Positions 14,278-14,417 of a stretch of 14,417 nucleotides of DNA are shown here, piece by piece. This DNA comes from an uncultured bacterium (GTDB lineage Bacteria; Bacillota; Clostridia; Lachnospirales; Lachnospiraceae). Positions within the stretch are counted from its first letter, which is position 1. Every line of letters begins with the position of its first letter. The position numbers and the translations under genes are program-made. Location: contig CAJMSZ010000051.1 in assembly GCA_905216215.1 (NCBI GenBank), positions 1 through 14,417 on the forward strand. The letters are read 5' to 3'. The notes beneath the pieces are model-generated. The model did not search any database. It had not been told where the DNA came from and worked only from the letters and a program-made list of their open reading frames with translations.

Positions 14278-14329
14278 TGTAAAAGCAGGGGCGGTTTTAT
14301 TGAATTTGTGATAAAATAGAAAAAACATC

Positions 14330-14360
14330 TTGACTCTTTAGTAGCGTAACGGTTTACGAT
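14330..14360 (+). promoter_or_regulatory. Promoter with MerR-type 19-bp spacer, pointing out of the window
   Basis: TTGACT (14330-14335) and TACGAT (14355-14360) are separated by 19 nt, the overlong spacer characteristic of promoters activated by MerR-family regulators. The spacer carries a TTTAGT...AACGG region with only weak symmetry. The gene it drives would lie beyond 14417. The rest of 14035-14417 contains the phased repeats, the long hairpin and a small TGAGA/TCTCA stem at 14037-14051 after leuS; no complete gene is seen. Confidence 0.45.
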
Positions 14361-14417
14361 GAAAGATATGTCAATGAAAGCAGTAAAAAGATTGGGGAAA
14401 AGTTGTAAAAATCTTTT

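Noticed and set aside
14359..14417. Open reading frame starting ATG 14359 (MKDMSMKAVKRLGKS...)
   Set aside because: The ATG overlaps the -10 box, no ribosome site precedes it or the in-frame ATGs at 14368 and 14374, and the frame is cut by the window edge; not enough to call a gene.

Overview
The window reads as chromosomal DNA of a low-to-moderate GC Firmicute, most likely a Lachnospiraceae-type gut clostridium. This rests on the gene content (split EF-G paralog, paired CobW GTPases, YgjP-type peptidase, tyrA-aroA pair), on near-consensus sigma-A promoters (TTGACA / TATAAT, 17-nt spacers) and on strong AGGAGG ribosome binding sites. No phage, transposase, rRNA, tRNA or CRISPR is present. The species call is inference.

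Left to right: 1-180 holds a 65-bp non-coding tandem repeat. Two single-gene units follow, each with its own promoter: a 50-residue hypothetical protein (324-476) and a GrpB/UPF0157 protein with a glycine-zipper membrane tail (614-1291). In both, an apparent upstream start codon lies inside the -35 box, so the downstream starts are preferred. A bidirectional terminator separates them from the minus-strand operon tyrA-aroA (3789 to 1364; prephenate dehydrogenase with ACT domain, EPSP synthase). Divergent from it is an EF-G paralog with altered GTPase motifs (4099-6171), followed by a membrane protein of unknown function (6363-7958). A structured intergenic element and a second bidirectional terminator come next, then a small minus-strand P-loop ATPase (8540-8124).

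The most unusual part is the operon 8775-11427. It encodes a CobW-family GTPase with an 81-residue His/Cys repeat insert (34 His, 12 Cys), a second CobW-like GTPase that lacks the CxCC motif but appears to carry a C-terminal YcgQ/DUF1980-like module, and a YgjP-type HExxH metallopeptidase. The genes are 12 nt and 1 nt apart. A metal-trafficking pair made together with a possible metalloprotein client is a reasonable inference.

leuS (11608-14034) follows with its own promoter and a leader ending in an intrinsic terminator. That leader resembles the 3' half of a T-box, but there is no room for Stem I. The last 383 bp have no complete gene. They hold an array of short repeats phased at about 10-11 bp, a 23-bp hairpin whose non-Watson-Crick pairs are all G-U on the plus-strand RNA, and a promoter with a MerR-type 19-bp spacer pointing out of the window.
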